From Dyella mobilis (lineage in GTDB: Bacteria; Pseudomonadota; Gammaproteobacteria; Xanthomonadales; Rhodanobacteraceae), in assembly GCF_016904945.1 (NCBI RefSeq), contig NZ_JADIKF010000030.1:81849-145848 (forward strand): DNA of 64,000 bases. The letters run 5' to 3'. The notes under the pieces are model-generated. The model made no database searches, was not told where the DNA came from, and saw only the letters and a program-made list of their open reading frames with translations. The translations under genes were made by a program, and so were the position numbers. The number at the start of each line of letters is the position of its first letter. Position 1 is the first letter of the stretch. Shown piece after piece: positions 19,291 to 28,873 of this stretch.

Positions 19291-19476
19291 GTGATGACAT
19301 TCGAAACCATGATGCTGCGGAGCCTGTTTGGAGCATGCGTGCTGGTCTGCGGACTGCTGCTGGCAGCCATCATCAGCGCCAGGCCAGTACCGGCGCATTG
19401 GGCCGGCGACGGTGTGGTCAACGCAGCGGCGATCGCGGCAGCCGTGCCCGCCACCCGCGACCGCTCGGCAGCCTGA
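19291..19476 (+). CDS. Small membrane protein, second of a tandem pair
   Basis: About 60 residues with one hydrophobic helix (LRSLFGACVLVCGLLLAAII) followed by ARPVPAHW and an Ala-rich tail. It starts at GTG 19291 or ATG 19294; GGAGG at 19278-19282 fits either. It resembles the protein just upstream and lies 35 bases after it, so both likely come from the same sigma-54 transcript. Function unknown. Confidence 0.65.
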   Translation: MMTFETMMLRSLFGACVLVCGLLLAAIISARPVPAHWAGDGVVNAAAIAAAVPATRDRSAA

Positions 19477-19516
19477 ACACGAGACGTGAACGGTCTCGCC
19501 ATCCGATAATGGCGGC

Positions 19517-19987
19517 ATGCTGCACATCATTCTGTTCCGCCCCGAAATCCCGCCCAATACCGGCAACGTGATCCGCCTGTGCGCCAACACCGGCGCCGGC
19601 CTGCACCTGATCCGTCCACTGGGTTTCGAACTCGACGACACGCGCCTGAAGCGCGCCGGCCTGGATTATCACGAATACGCCCGCGTCGTCGTGCACGACG
19701 ATCTCGACGCCTGCCTGGCGGCGTTGAATCATCCCCGCGTGTTCGCCTTTTCGACCCGCGGGCGCACCATGCACGTCGATGCGCAATTTGCCGATGGCGA
19801 TGCCCTGCTGTTCGGCTGCGAAACGGCCGGCTTGCCCGAAGCGGTGCTGTCCGCCGTGCCGCCGGAGCGTCGCTTGCGGCTGCCCATGTGCCCGGACAGC
19901 CGCAGCCTGAATCTTTCCAACAGCGTAGCCGTGGCGCTGTATGAGGCCTGGCGGCAGCTGGGCTTTTTCGGCGCGGCAGGGTTCTGA
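19517..19987 (+). CDS. trmL: tRNA (cytidine/uridine-34-2'-O)-methyltransferase
   Basis: A 156-residue SPOUT methyltransferase that 2'-O-methylates the wobble base of tRNA-Leu isoacceptors. Motifs: [20 protein letters not shown] at the N terminus, [15 protein letters not shown] and [20 protein letters not shown], which forms the SAM-binding trefoil knot. Full length for TrmL. Confidence 0.95.
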   Translation: MLHIILFRPEIPPNTGNVIRLCANTGAGLHLIRPLGFELDDTRLKRAGLDYHEYARVVVHDDLDACLAALNHPRVFAFSTRGRTMHVDAQFADGDALLFGCETAGLPEAVLSAVPPERRLRLPMCPDSRSLNLSNSVAVALYEAWRQLGFFGAAGF

Positions 19988-20023
19988 CCCCGATCCTCAC
20001 CCGCAGGCAGCTACAATTGAAAA

Positions 20024-20671
20024 ATGACTGCTGCCTCTTCCCCGAACCTGCTTCCACCGCCGCTGCGCAAACTTGCCGGCCGGGCACTGGAAACAGCGCT
20101 GAATCACGCGCTTTCGCTCGATCCGGAAAGCCAGGCCAAACTCGCCGCGCTCGAGGGCCGCAGCGTGCAGTTGCATTTGCGCGGCGTCGAACTGGCCATG
20201 GCGGTCACGGTTGAGCGGGAGCAGCTGAAAGTCGGGCCGGCTCCCGAATCGAGCGATCTGCGCGTCGCCGCCACGCCTGGCAGCCTGCTGTCGATGCTGC
20301 TTCGCCGCCGCGGCGAAGACATGCCGCCGGGCAAGGTGGAGATCGCCGGCGACGCGGAACTGGCGCGACGACTGGAAAAGCTCGCCAGCGGCTTCGCACC
20401 GGATTTCGAAGAGGCATTCGCCCGCACTTTCGGCGACGTGCTCGGCGTGCCTTTGGCCAAAGCCGTGCGCAACGGATTGGCCCACGCGCGCGAAAGCGCA
20501 TCTCACCTGAGCCAGGACGGCGCAGCCTGGTTGCGCGATGAGGCGCGAGTGGCGCTGGCTCCCGGCGAAGTGGAAGGTTTCCTCGATGAGGTCGATGCGC
20601 TGCGCGAGCGCGCCGAGCGCCTGGAAGCACGCCTCGCACGCCTGGAGCGCCAGCGGAGATCGAACCCATGA
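20024..20671 (+). CDS. ubiJ: Ubiquinone biosynthesis accessory factor UbiJ
   Basis: A 215-residue protein with an SCP2-like lipid-binding domain (residues about 25-115: [32 protein letters not shown]) and a C-terminal coiled coil ([20 protein letters not shown]). UbiJ binds prenyl intermediates and helps organise the Ubi enzymes with UbiK (family knowledge). It overlaps ubiB by 4 bases, the usual arrangement. Confidence 0.9.
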   Translation: MTAASSPNLLPPPLRKLAGRALETALNHALSLDPESQAKLAALEGRSVQLHLRGVELAMAVTVEREQLKVGPAPESSDLRVAATPGSLLSMLLRRRGEDMPPGKVEIAGDAELARRLEKLASGFAPDFEEAFARTFGDVLGVPLAKAVRNGLAHARESASHLSQDGAAWLRDEARVALAPGEVEGFLDEVDALRERAERLEARLARLERQRRSNP

Positions 20672-22314
20672 CGCCGCTGGGAGCGGTGCCGGGACTGCTG
20701 CGTGTCGCCGTGGTGCTGTTGCGCTACCGGCTGGACGAACTGGTCGACGCCACGCATCTGTTTCGCCCACTGAAACTGATACGCCCCCTGCTGGGACGGC
20801 CAGCGGTTGACGTGCGCCCGCTTTCCCGCGGCGCCCGCCTCCGTCTCGCCTTGAACGAACTGGGACCGATCTTCGTCAAGGCCGGCCAGGTGCTTTCCAC
20901 CCGGCGCGACCTGGTCCCCGGCGATATCGCCGACGAACTGGCGCTGCTGCAAGACCAGGTACCGCCGTTCCCCGGCGACGAGGCGCAGGCTATCGTGCAG
21001 CGCGAACTCAAGCTGCCGATCGACCAGCTGTATGCGAGTTTCGACGCCGTTCCGCTGGCTTCCGCATCGATTGCGCAGGTACACGCCGCCAGGCTTTACG
21101 ACGGTCGTTCGGTGGTGGTGAAGGTGTTGCGTCCGCGCATCGACGAACGCATTGCCCGCGACATCAAACTGATTCGCTCGCTGGGCGAGCTGGCCGAACG
21201 CTGGCATCCCAACGCCGACAAGATCCGGCCGCTGGACGTGGTGAGCGAAGTCGAGAAGATGCTGGAGCACGAACTGGATCTGCAGCGCGAAGGCGCGAAC
21301 GCCAGCCTGCTGCGCCGCAATTTCGCCAGCGGCGTCGACCTGTACGTGCCGGAAGTGCATTGGGAATTGACCAGCGCACGCGTGCTGACCCTGGAGCGAG
21401 TGTCGGGCGTGAGCTGCGACGACGTCGCCGCCATCGACGCGGCGGGCATCGACCGCAAGCAACTGGCCGCCAAAGGCGTGCGACTGTTTTACGAGCAGGT
21501 TTTCCGCGACAACTTTTTCCACGCCGACGCGCATCCGGGCAATATCTGGGTCGATCCCACGCGCGTGGAAGAACCGCGTTTCATCGCGCTGGATTTCGGC
21601 ATCATGGGTTCGCTGCCGGAAGCGGACCAATACTGGCTGGCGCAGAATTTCATCGCCTTGTTCGAACGCGACTACGCGCGCATCGCCAAGCTCCACATCG
21701 ATGCAGGATGGATGCCTGCCAGCATCCGGCTGGATGAACTGGAAGCCGCCGTGCGCACCGTGTGCGAACCCTACTTCACGCGTCCGCTGTCGCAGATTTC
21801 GCTGGCCGAATTGGTGGTGAAATTGTTCCAGACGGCGCGACGCTTCGAACTGACCCTGCAGCCGCAATTGATCCTGTTGCAAAAGACGCTGCTCAACATC
21901 GAAGGCGTGGGCCGTATGCTCGACCCGGACATCGACATCTGGGCGGTGGCCCATCCGGTGCTCAAGCGCATTCTGCGCGAGCGTTACAGCCCGATGCGCA
22001 CGCTGAAGGAAATCCGCAAGCGCATCCCCGAATGGTTCCACAACGCGCCGCAGTTGCCTGAACTGGTGCGCGATGCCATGCGCCAGATCGCGGTGGGCGA
22101 GCAGCGCATGCTCACCGATTTCGAAACGCTCAGTCACCAGCGCCATCTGGTGCGACACCTGATGCGGATGATCGCCTGCGGGTTGTTCGGCGGCACCTTG
22201 ATCATCAGCGCAACCGTAATGTGGACGTTCGGATCGCAGCACCAGCTCTGGCTGCCGCTGTGTATCGGTGCAGGCGGCCTGCTGTCGTTTGTCTACGGCT
22301 GGATGCGGCGCTGA
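20668..22314 (+). CDS. ubiB: Ubiquinone biosynthesis ATPase/kinase-like UbiB
   Basis: A 548-residue member of the UbiB/ADCK family. It has the KxGQ motif ([13 protein letters not shown]), the A-rich loop [31 protein letters not shown] and the metal-binding LDFGIMGSL. Two C-terminal membrane helices ([19 protein letters not shown] and [17 protein letters not shown]) anchor it. It overlaps ubiJ. Its ATPase activity supports extraction or processing of ubiquinone precursors. Confidence 0.96.
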   Translation: MTPLGAVPGLLRVAVVLLRYRLDELVDATHLFRPLKLIRPLLGRPAVDVRPLSRGARLRLALNELGPIFVKAGQVLSTRRDLVPGDIADELALLQDQVPPFPGDEAQAIVQRELKLPIDQLYASFDAVPLASASIAQVHAARLYDGRSVVVKVLRPRIDERIARDIKLIRSLGELAERWHPNADKIRPLDVVSEVEKMLEHELDLQREGANASLLRRNFASGVDLYVPEVHWELTSARVLTLERVSGVSCDDVAAIDAAGIDRKQLAAKGVRLFYEQVFRDNFFHADAHPGNIWVDPTRVEEPRFIALDFGIMGSLPEADQYWLAQNFIALFERDYARIAKLHIDAGWMPASIRLDELEAAVRTVCEPYFTRPLSQISLAELVVKLFQTARRFELTLQPQLILLQKTLLNIEGVGRMLDPDIDIWAVAHPVLKRILRERYSPMRTLKEIRKRIPEWFHNAPQLPELVRDAMRQIAVGEQRMLTDFETLSHQRHLVRHLMRMIACGLFGGTLIISATVMWTFGSQHQLWLPLCIGAGGLLSFVYGWMRR

Positions 22315-22356
22315 CTTTGACTCGCTCCGCAGGCGCAAACATCTTTTCGGCAAACC

Positions 22357-23073
22357 ATGCTTGAGATCCTCTATCAAGACGACGCCCTGATTGCGGTCAA
22401 CAAACCCGCAGGACTCGCCGTGCACCGCTCGAAAATGGTGGGCAATGCCGATGAATTCCTGATCGACTTGCTGCGCGAGCAGGTAGGCGGCACGGTCTAT
22501 CTGGCGCACCGCCTCGATCGCGCGACCAGCGGTGTGCTGCTGATTGCCCGCTCCAGCGAAGTCGCCGCGGCACTCGGCGAGCAATTCATGGGTCGCGACG
22601 TGCACAAGCAATATCTGACCGTGGTACGCGGCTGGCCGGAACCCGCCGAAGGCGTGGTCGACTACCCGCTGCCCGGCTCACGCGATACCGGCCCGCGCCG
22701 TGACGCACGCACCGCTTACCGGCAACTGGCCACGGTGGAAGTGCCCATCGCCCTTGGCCGCTATCCGCAACAGCGCTATGCCTTGCTGCTGGCAGAACCG
22801 GAGACGGGACGCTTTCGGCAGATTCGCAAGCATCTGGCTCACATCCATCATCCGGTGATCGGCGATTGCCAGCATGGGCGTAGCGATCACAACCGTCTGT
22901 ACAAGCAATATTTCAGCTGCCACCGCATGCTGTTGCATGCCTGGCGGCTGAGCCTGCGCCACCCGGTGGATGGCAGGCCCATGCAGCTTCAAGCGCCATT
23001 GGACCAGGCCTACTGCAAAATACTCGAGCGGTTTGCCTGGCAGCTGCCTTCGGAAACGCCGATAAGCAGTTAG
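22357..23073 (+). CDS. truC: tRNA pseudouridine(65) synthase
   Basis: A 238-residue RluA-family enzyme. VNKPAGLAVHRSKM is the first family motif, AHRLDRATSGVLLIA holds the catalytic Asp (residue 54), and GRFRQIRKHLAHIHHPVIGD is the third motif. The lack of an S4 domain and the length fit TruC, which modifies U65 of tRNA; a close RluA-type enzyme is possible. Confidence 0.85.
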   Translation: MLEILYQDDALIAVNKPAGLAVHRSKMVGNADEFLIDLLREQVGGTVYLAHRLDRATSGVLLIARSSEVAAALGEQFMGRDVHKQYLTVVRGWPEPAEGVVDYPLPGSRDTGPRRDARTAYRQLATVEVPIALGRYPQQRYALLLAEPETGRFRQIRKHLAHIHHPVIGDCQHGRSDHNRLYKQYFSCHRMLLHAWRLSLRHPVDGRPMQLQAPLDQAYCKILERFAWQLPSETPISS

Positions 23074-23083
23074 ACTGCTCGCC

Positions 23084-23506
23084 ATGCTACCCGTGAGCCG
23101 ATCCATCGTCCTGCCGGAATCCGAGCTGGTCGTACGCTTTCTGCGTGCCGACGGCCCGGGAGGCCAGCACGTAAACCGCACCGAAAGCGCAGTCGAACTG
23201 CGCTTCGACGTGCTGCAATCGCCTTCGCTGCCCGACGATGTTCGCGCCCGCTTGCTGGCTCGCCGCGATCGGCGCCTTACCGACGAAGGCGTGCTGGTGA
23301 TCCAGGCCCGCCGCTTCCGCGACCAGGGCCGCAACCGCGAAGATGCCCGCGAACGACTGGTGGAGATTCTGCGCGGCGCGCTCGTCGCTCCCAAGAAGCG
23401 CGTAGCCACCAAGCCCACGCGGGCTTCTCAGCAGCGTCGCCTGGAAGGAAAGCAGCAGCGCGGCAAGCTCAAGCAGAACCGATCTCGATCCTGGAGCCAC
23501 GAGTGA
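23084..23506 (+). CDS. arfB: Alternative ribosome-rescue factor / peptidyl-tRNA hydrolase ArfB
   Basis: A 140-residue release-factor-like protein. GPGGQHVNRTESAVEL contains the catalytic GGQ (residues 26-28), and the last 40 residues are a Lys/Arg-rich tail that enters the empty mRNA channel of stalled ribosomes (family knowledge). The end overlaps the next gene by 4 bases (GTGA). Confidence 0.93.
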   Translation: MLPVSRSIVLPESELVVRFLRADGPGGQHVNRTESAVELRFDVLQSPSLPDDVRARLLARRDRRLTDEGVLVIQARRFRDQGRNREDARERLVEILRGALVAPKKRVATKPTRASQQRRLEGKQQRGKLKQNRSRSWSHE

Positions 23507-24096
23507 GTTCGCCCATCCTGCCGCCGGTACCGGCGCAAGCTCCGCGAATCAACAGTCGTTTCTGGCCCTGGCTGATGCGCAGCATGCTGCGGCTATCGGG
23601 CTGGCGCTTGCTCGGGCAACTGCCGGATCTGCCCAAGCTGATCATCATCGGCGCCCCGCATTCGTCCTATTGGGACGGCGTGTGGGGCTTGATGATGAAG
23701 ATCGGCCTGGGCGCCAACATCAACGTGATGATCAAGCGCGAGGTGCTGGACGGCCCGCTGGGTATCATTCTGCGCCCGGTCGGCATGATTCCGATCAACC
23801 GCAGCGCCGCGTTGAACGTGGTGGGCCAGATGGTGAAGCGCTTCGCCGAATACGAACGCATGTGGCTGGGCATCACCCCGGAAGGCACGCGCAAGCACGT
23901 CAAGCATTGGAAGTCGGGTTTCCTGCGCATCGCGCGCGAAGCGAACGTGCCGATCCAGACGGTCTTTATCGATTATCCCAGCAAGACGTTCACGCTCGGA
24001 CCGCTGGTGCATGCCAGCGACGATCCGGATGCGGACATGGCCACGATACGTGCGATGTTCCGGCCCTATCGCGGCAAGCATCGCAACACTGAATAA
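23503..24096 (+). CDS. PlsC-type glycerol-3-phosphate/lysophospholipid acyltransferase
   Basis: A 197-residue acyltransferase with the H(x4)D motif (APHSSYWDGVWG, His 53 and Asp 58) and the phosphate-binding ITPEGTRKHVKHWKSGF. It is short and has one N-terminal hydrophobic patch. The GTG start overlaps arfB. The family member makes phosphatidic acid or modifies other lipids; the exact acceptor is not known. Confidence 0.85.
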   Translation: MSSPILPPVPAQAPRINSRFWPWLMRSMLRLSGWRLLGQLPDLPKLIIIGAPHSSYWDGVWGLMMKIGLGANINVMIKREVLDGPLGIILRPVGMIPINRSAALNVVGQMVKRFAEYERMWLGITPEGTRKHVKHWKSGFLRIAREANVPIQTVFIDYPSKTFTLGPLVHASDDPDADMATIRAMFRPYRGKHRNTE

Positions 24097-24109
24097 CCGC
24101 GGAGAGTTC

Positions 24110-24745
24110 ATGGATTCGCTTGGCATCCAGCACTACGAAGCGTTCCTGCTCGCGAGCCTTGCGCTCAACCTCACGCCCGGCCTGGATACGTTCTACATCC
24201 TCACGCGCAGCGGCCGCGAAGGACACGGCGTGGGCTTGGCGGCGGCGCTCGGCATCAATGCCGGTTGCATCGTGCACACGTTGGCAGCGGTGCTTGGCAT
24301 TTCCGCAATCCTGATGACCTCGGCATTCGCCTTCAGCATGCTGAAGTATCTGGGAGCTGCGTATCTGGTGTGGATCGGCTTGCGCATGCTGCTGTCGCGC
24401 TCCACCACGCGTCAGCCCACCGAAACGCGCGGACGCGGCTTGAGCGCGGCGTTCCGGCAAGGCATGTTGACCAACGTGCTCAATCCCAAGGTTGCGTTGT
24501 TCTTCCTGGCGTTCCTGCCGCAATTCGTATCCATGCACGCCATGCACCCGCAACTGGGACTGATGTTGCTGGGCCTGAGCTTCATCGGCACGGGACTGAC
24601 GTGGTCGACGGTGCTGGCATTGATGGGTGGCCGCATTCATCGGCTGCTCACGGCCAAGCCGCACGTGGGACAGTGGATGGATCGCCTGTGTGGCAGCGTG
24701 CTGGTGGCGTTCGGCGTGAAGCTGGCACTTCAGCAGCGTAGCTAA
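24110..24745 (+). CDS. LysE/RhtB-family exporter
   Basis: A 211-residue membrane protein with about six helices. LNLTPGLDTFYILTRSGREG is the LysE-family N-terminal signature, and LGAAYLVWIGLRMLLS and LTNVLNPKVALFFLAFLP are typical. It exports amino acids or homoserine lactones in characterised members. The ATG at 24110 follows GGAGAG; the earlier in-frame codon at 24011 would overlap the acyltransferase. The stop overlaps the convergent LysR gene by 4 bases. Confidence 0.88.
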   Translation: MDSLGIQHYEAFLLASLALNLTPGLDTFYILTRSGREGHGVGLAAALGINAGCIVHTLAAVLGISAILMTSAFAFSMLKYLGAAYLVWIGLRMLLSRSTTRQPTETRGRGLSAAFRQGMLTNVLNPKVALFFLAFLPQFVSMHAMHPQLGLMLLGLSFIGTGLTWSTVLALMGGRIHRLLTAKPHVGQWMDRLCGSVLVAFGVKLALQQRS

Positions 24746-25782
24746 CGCTCCGAGTGGCCGGATTCATCGTAATCGCGATGAGTCAGCAGACCTGGGCGGA
24801 TCAGATCGATAAACGCCCGGGCTTCCGCAGTAAGGAACTTGCCCTTGCGCATCACCACGCCGTAGCTGCGCTGCGGAAAGTATTGCCGCATGTTGCGCAC
24901 CGCCAGGCGGTTGCGATCCGCGTCGGTAATGCAGATGCCGGTGACGATGGAAATACCCAAGCCCATCGCGACGTATTCCTTGATCACCTCCCAGCCGCCA
25001 ACCTCGATCGCCACCTGGTAAGGCACCTGCCGTTGCTGGAACACCAGGTCCACCAGTCGATAGGTGGACAGGCGCTGCGGCGGGAGGATCAGGCCGTACG
25101 GCGAAAGGTCTTCCAGTGCGATGGCATCCTTGCCCGCCAGCGGATGATTGGGCGGCATGATCAGCATCGGGTCGTAGTGATAGACCGGTGCCCAGGCGAT
25201 GTCGTTGGGTACGTCGAGCATGGAGCCCACGGCAAAATCCGCTTCATCAGCGCGCAGCAACGCCATGCCGTCCTTGCCGGTGACGTTGGCCAATTGCAGT
25301 TGCACGGCGGGAAAGCGTTCGCGGTATTGCCGCACCAGTTCCGGCAGCAGGTACTGGATGGTTGAGCTGCCTGCCGCCACGGTCAGGCGGCCAGACTGCA
25401 GACCTTTGATCTTGCTGTGAAAATCCCGATCCAGATGCTCCCATCCTTCGACCAGGGGGCGCGCCAGCTCGTACAGGGCCTCGCCGGCATCGGTGAGGTT
25501 GATGCGGCGGCGGCTGCGCTGCAGCAGTTCCACCCCAAGCTCTCGCTCCAGCGCCTGTAGCTGCAGGCTGATCGATGGCTGCGACAGGTAGAGCGATTCG
25601 GCGGCTCGGCTGAGCGTACCCAGCTTCACCGTCGCCACGAAGGCGCGCATCTGCTTCAGGCGATTGCCCTTGTAGTAATAGCGGCCCGGGTCGCTGGACG
25701 CCGGAACGTCCTTTCCGGGCCGGCGCTTGGCCTTGGCTGGCAGCTTTTTTGTCACGTTTGCCTTCCGGACAGCTTCTTTCAT
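24742..25782 (-). CDS. LysR-family regulator divergent from malate synthase
   Basis: A 346-residue LysR regulator with an unusual basic N-terminal extension of about 40 residues (many Lys/Arg) before the HTH (LKQMRAFVATVKLGTLSRA, SLYLSQPSISLQLQALER). The effector domain follows (LTVAAGSSTIQYLLPELVRQ). It is divergent from aceB with AT-rich DNA and a perfect inverted repeat between, so control of the glyoxylate shunt is likely (inference). Confidence 0.88.
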   Translation of the reverse strand: MKEAVRKANVTKKLPAKAKRRPGKDVPASSDPGRYYYKGNRLKQMRAFVATVKLGTLSRAAESLYLSQPSISLQLQALERELGVELLQRSRRRINLTDAGEALYELARPLVEGWEHLDRDFHSKIKGLQSGRLTVAAGSSTIQYLLPELVRQYRERFPAVQLQLANVTGKDGMALLRADEADFAVGSMLDVPNDIAWAPVYHYDPMLIMPPNHPLAGKDAIALEDLSPYGLILPPQRLSTYRLVDLVFQQRQVPYQVAIEVGGWEVIKEYVAMGLGISIVTGICITDADRNRLAVRNMRQYFPQRSYGVVMRKGKFLTAEARAFIDLIRPGLLTHRDYDESGHSER

Positions 25783-25810
25783 GACAGATTCTTCAATACC
25801 TTAGCGTATG

Positions 25811-25833
25811 TATTGATAAATACAATATCAATA
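25811..25833. promoter_or_regulatory. LysR-type operator between the regulator and aceB
   Basis: Perfect arms TATTGATA and TATCAATA separated by 7 bases, in an AT-rich 122-base gap. The spacing includes a T-N11-A motif typical of LysR sites. It lies 72 bases before the aceB ATG. Confidence 0.6.
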
Positions 25834-25904
25834 ATTGAAACATTTGTTTTGTCAAAATGGTGTGCGCTGACTAGCTTGTCCCCGAACCCCTGGCGGAGAA
25901 GCTC

Positions 25905-27500
25905 ATGGCAGTACCCAGCGAAAAGTTCGTCGTCCAGCCTGCCCGCGTCCACGCGGACATTGCCGGCTACGAAGACATCCTCACCCCGGATGCCCTGGCC
26001 TTCCTGGCCCGGCTGCATCGTTTTGCCGAGCCGCTGCGCCAGCAACTGCTGCAGGCCCGGCGGCAGCGCCAGGCCCGCTACGACGCCGGCGCACTGCCGG
26101 ACTTCCGGCCGGACACCAAGGCGATCCGCGATTCGGATTGGACAGTCGCGCCCATCCCCGCCGCCTTGCAGGACCGCCGCGTGGAAATCACCGGACCGGT
26201 CGAGCGCAAGATGATCATCAACGCGCTCAATTCCGGCGCGAAGGTGTTCATGGCCGATTTCGAGGACTCCTCCGCCCCCAGCTTCGCCAATCAGCTGGAT
26301 GGCCAGGTCAATCTGCGAGACGCGGTCAACGGAACCCTGCAATTCCGCTCACCCGAGGGCAAGGAATATCGCGTCGGCGCCAATCCGGCGGTGCTGATGG
26401 TGCGCCCGCGCGGCTGGCATCTGCCGGAGCGGCACGTAACGGTCGATGGCCAGACCATGGCTGGCGCGCTGGTGGATTTTGGCCTGTACGCCTTCCACAA
26501 CGCGCACGTTTTGCATGCCCGCGATCTCGGACCGTATTTCTATCTGCCCAAGCTCGAGGCGATGGAAGAGGCTGCCCTGTGGGACGAAGTCATGGCGCTG
26601 GCCGAGGACGACCTCGAGCTGCCGGCCGGCAGCATGAAGGCCACCGTGCTGATCGAGACCCTGCCAGCGGCGTTCCAGATGCACGAGATCCTGCATGCGC
26701 TGCGCGGCCGCGTGGCTGGACTGAACTGCGGACGCTGGGATTACATTTTTTCCTACCTGAAAACCATGCGCGGCCATCGCGACCGTTTGCTGCCCGAGCG
26801 CAGCCAGGTGGTGATGACGGTGCCTTTTCTCAAAGCCTATTCGGAGCTGCTGATCCAGACCTGCCATCGCCGTGGCGCTTTTGCGATGGGCGGCATGGCG
26901 GCGCAGATTCCGATCAAGGGCGACGACGACGCCAACGACAAGGCCATGGCCAAGGTTCGCGCCGACAAACTGCGCGAAGTGCAGGCCGGCCACGACGGCA
27001 CCTGGGTCGCGCATCCGGCACTGGTGCCCGTGGCCATGGATATTTTCGATCGTCATCTGAGTACGCCGAACCAGTTGCAGGTGAAGCGCGAAGACGTCAC
27101 GGCAGACCGCAACGCCCTGATCGCCCCCTGCGGCGGCACCATCAGCCGCACCGGCTTCGACAACAACGTGGAAGTGGCCTTGCGCTACACCGCGGCATGG
27201 CTCGAAGGGATGGGCTGCGTGCCGATCCACAACCTGATGGAAGACGCAGCGACAGCCGAAATCGCCCGCGCGCAATTGTGGCAATGGCTGCATCACGGCA
27301 GCCTGGAATTTCCCGACCACGCACCGATCGATTTTGCGTTGTTCGATCACGCACTCGCCTCGCACGCGCATCGCCTCAGCGAAAGCACGTTGCCGGGCGC
27401 AAGCCGCGCCAAGGATGCCGCGCACCTGCTCGCCACGCTGACCCATGCCGACCAGCTCGGCGATTTCCTCACCCTGCCCGCCTACGAGCAACTTGCCTGA
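25905..27500 (+). CDS. aceB: Malate synthase A
   Basis: A 531-residue enzyme condensing glyoxylate and acetyl-CoA to malate. MVRPRGWHLPE has the catalytic Arg, MADFEDSSAPSF the acidic metal site, and GLNCGRWDYIFSYLKTM the core TIM-barrel motif; length fits the A isoform (no G-type insert). GGAG lies before the ATG. aceA follows after 36 bases, so they form an operon. Confidence 0.96.
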   Translation: MAVPSEKFVVQPARVHADIAGYEDILTPDALAFLARLHRFAEPLRQQLLQARRQRQARYDAGALPDFRPDTKAIRDSDWTVAPIPAALQDRRVEITGPVERKMIINALNSGAKVFMADFEDSSAPSFANQLDGQVNLRDAVNGTLQFRSPEGKEYRVGANPAVLMVRPRGWHLPERHVTVDGQTMAGALVDFGLYAFHNAHVLHARDLGPYFYLPKLEAMEEAALWDEVMALAEDDLELPAGSMKATVLIETLPAAFQMHEILHALRGRVAGLNCGRWDYIFSYLKTMRGHRDRLLPERSQVVMTVPFLKAYSELLIQTCHRRGAFAMGGMAAQIPIKGDDDANDKAMAKVRADKLREVQAGHDGTWVAHPALVPVAMDIFDRHLSTPNQLQVKREDVTADRNALIAPCGGTISRTGFDNNVEVALRYTAAWLEGMGCVPIHNLMEDAATAEIARAQLWQWLHHGSLEFPDHAPIDFALFDHALASHAHRLSESTLPGASRAKDAAHLLATLTHADQLGDFLTLPAYEQLA

Positions 27501-27536
27501 CTGCGCGCCATCACGGCATTCACCGGAGTACCCGAG

Positions 27537-28832
27537 ATGAAAAACAACTTGCCCACCGCCGAACAGATCGCCCTGGACTGGAAGAACAATCCCCGCTGGG
27601 CCGGTATCCAGCGCAACTATGGCGCCGAAGATGTAGTGCGCCTGCGCGGCACGGTGACGGTGGAACACTCGCTCGCGCGCCGCGGCGCCGAGCGGCTGTG
27701 GAAATCGCTGCACAAGGAAGACTTCGTCAACGCATTGGGCGCACTGACCGGCAACCAGGCCATGCAACAGGTGAAAGCCGGCCTGCAGGCGATCTACCTC
27801 AGCGGCTGGCAGGTCGCCGCGGATGCGAACGTGGCGGGTGAAATGTACCCGGACCAATCCCTGTACCCGGCCAATTCAGTGCCCTTGGTGGTCAAGCGCA
27901 TCAACAACTCGCTGCTGCGCGCCGATCAGCTGCACCACGCCGAAGGCAAGGACGAGATCGACTGGATGGCACCGATCGTGGCCGATGCCGAAGCCGGCTT
28001 CGGCGGCGTGCTCAATGCTTTCGAATTGATGAAAGCGATGATCGAAGCCGGTGCTGCCGGCGTGCATTTCGAAGATCAATTGGCCTCGGTGAAGAAATGC
28101 GGCCACATGGGCGGCAAGGTGTTGGTGCCGACACGCGAAGCCGTAGACAAGCTCAATGCCGCGCGCCTGGCTGCCGACGTACTCGGCGTGCCAACTTTGC
28201 TGGTTGCACGCACCGATGCTGACGCCGCCGACCTGCTCACTTCCGACATCGACGATAACGACAAGCCGTTCACCACGGGCGAGCGCACCCTGGAAGGCTT
28301 CTTCCGCGTTCGTGCCGGGCTGGAACAGGCGATCAGCCGAGGTCTGGCTTATGCGCCTTACGCCGACCTGGTTTGGTGCGAAACCAGCAAGCCGAACCTG
28401 GAAGAAGCACGCCAGTTTGCCGAGGCGATCCACGCCAGGTTCCCCGGCAAACTCCTGGCCTACAACTGCTCGCCCAGCTTCAACTGGAAGAAGAATCTCG
28501 ACGACGCCACGATCGCGAAGTTCCAGAAGGAGCTGGGCGCCATGGGTTACAAATTCCAATTCATAACGCTGGCAGGATTCCACAGCCTCAACTACGGCAT
28601 GTTCGACCTTGCGCACGGCTACGCACGCCGACAGATGAGCGCCTTCGTGGAATTGCAGGAGAAGGAATTCGCCGCCGCCGACCGCGGCTTCACCGCGGTG
28701 AAGCATCAGCGCGAAGTGGGTACCGGCTATTTCGACGCCGTGACGCAGACCATCCAGCAAGGCAAGTCTTCAACCACCGCCCTGAAGGGCTCCACCGAAG
28801 AAGCGCAATTCCATCGGGCATCTGCAGCCTGA
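27537..28832 (+). CDS. aceA: Isocitrate lyase
   Basis: A 431-residue enzyme splitting isocitrate to glyoxylate and succinate. The signature [12 protein letters not shown] contains the catalytic KKCGH (residues 186-190), and [18 protein letters not shown] and [10 protein letters not shown] are metal-site stretches. GGAG precedes the ATG. It ends before a strong hairpin terminator. Confidence 0.97.
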   Translation: MKNNLPTAEQIALDWKNNPRWAGIQRNYGAEDVVRLRGTVTVEHSLARRGAERLWKSLHKEDFVNALGALTGNQAMQQVKAGLQAIYLSGWQVAADANVAGEMYPDQSLYPANSVPLVVKRINNSLLRADQLHHAEGKDEIDWMAPIVADAEAGFGGVLNAFELMKAMIEAGAAGVHFEDQLASVKKCGHMGGKVLVPTREAVDKLNAARLAADVLGVPTLLVARTDADAADLLTSDIDDNDKPFTTGERTLEGFFRVRAGLEQAISRGLAYAPYADLVWCETSKPNLEEARQFAEAIHARFPGKLLAYNCSPSFNWKKNLDDATIAKFQKELGAMGYKFQFITLAGFHSLNYGMFDLAHGYARRQMSAFVELQEKEFAAADRGFTAVKHQREVGTGYFDAVTQTIQQGKSSTTALKGSTEEAQFHRASAA

Positions 28833-28841
28833 TGATCACTC

Positions 28842-28868
28842 GTCCTCCCCCGCCGCACGGGGGAGGAC
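28842..28868. terminator. Hairpin terminator between aceA and the antiporter gene
   Basis: Arms GTCCTCCCCC and GGGGGAGGAC around a 7-base loop sit between two convergent genes. No strong T-run follows, but the stem is perfect. Confidence 0.65.
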
Positions 28869-28873
28869 ATCGA

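Noticed and set aside
20503..22611. 702-codon open frame on the minus strand across ubiB
   Set aside because: His/Gln/Arg-rich shadow without motifs; ubiB on the plus strand is certain.
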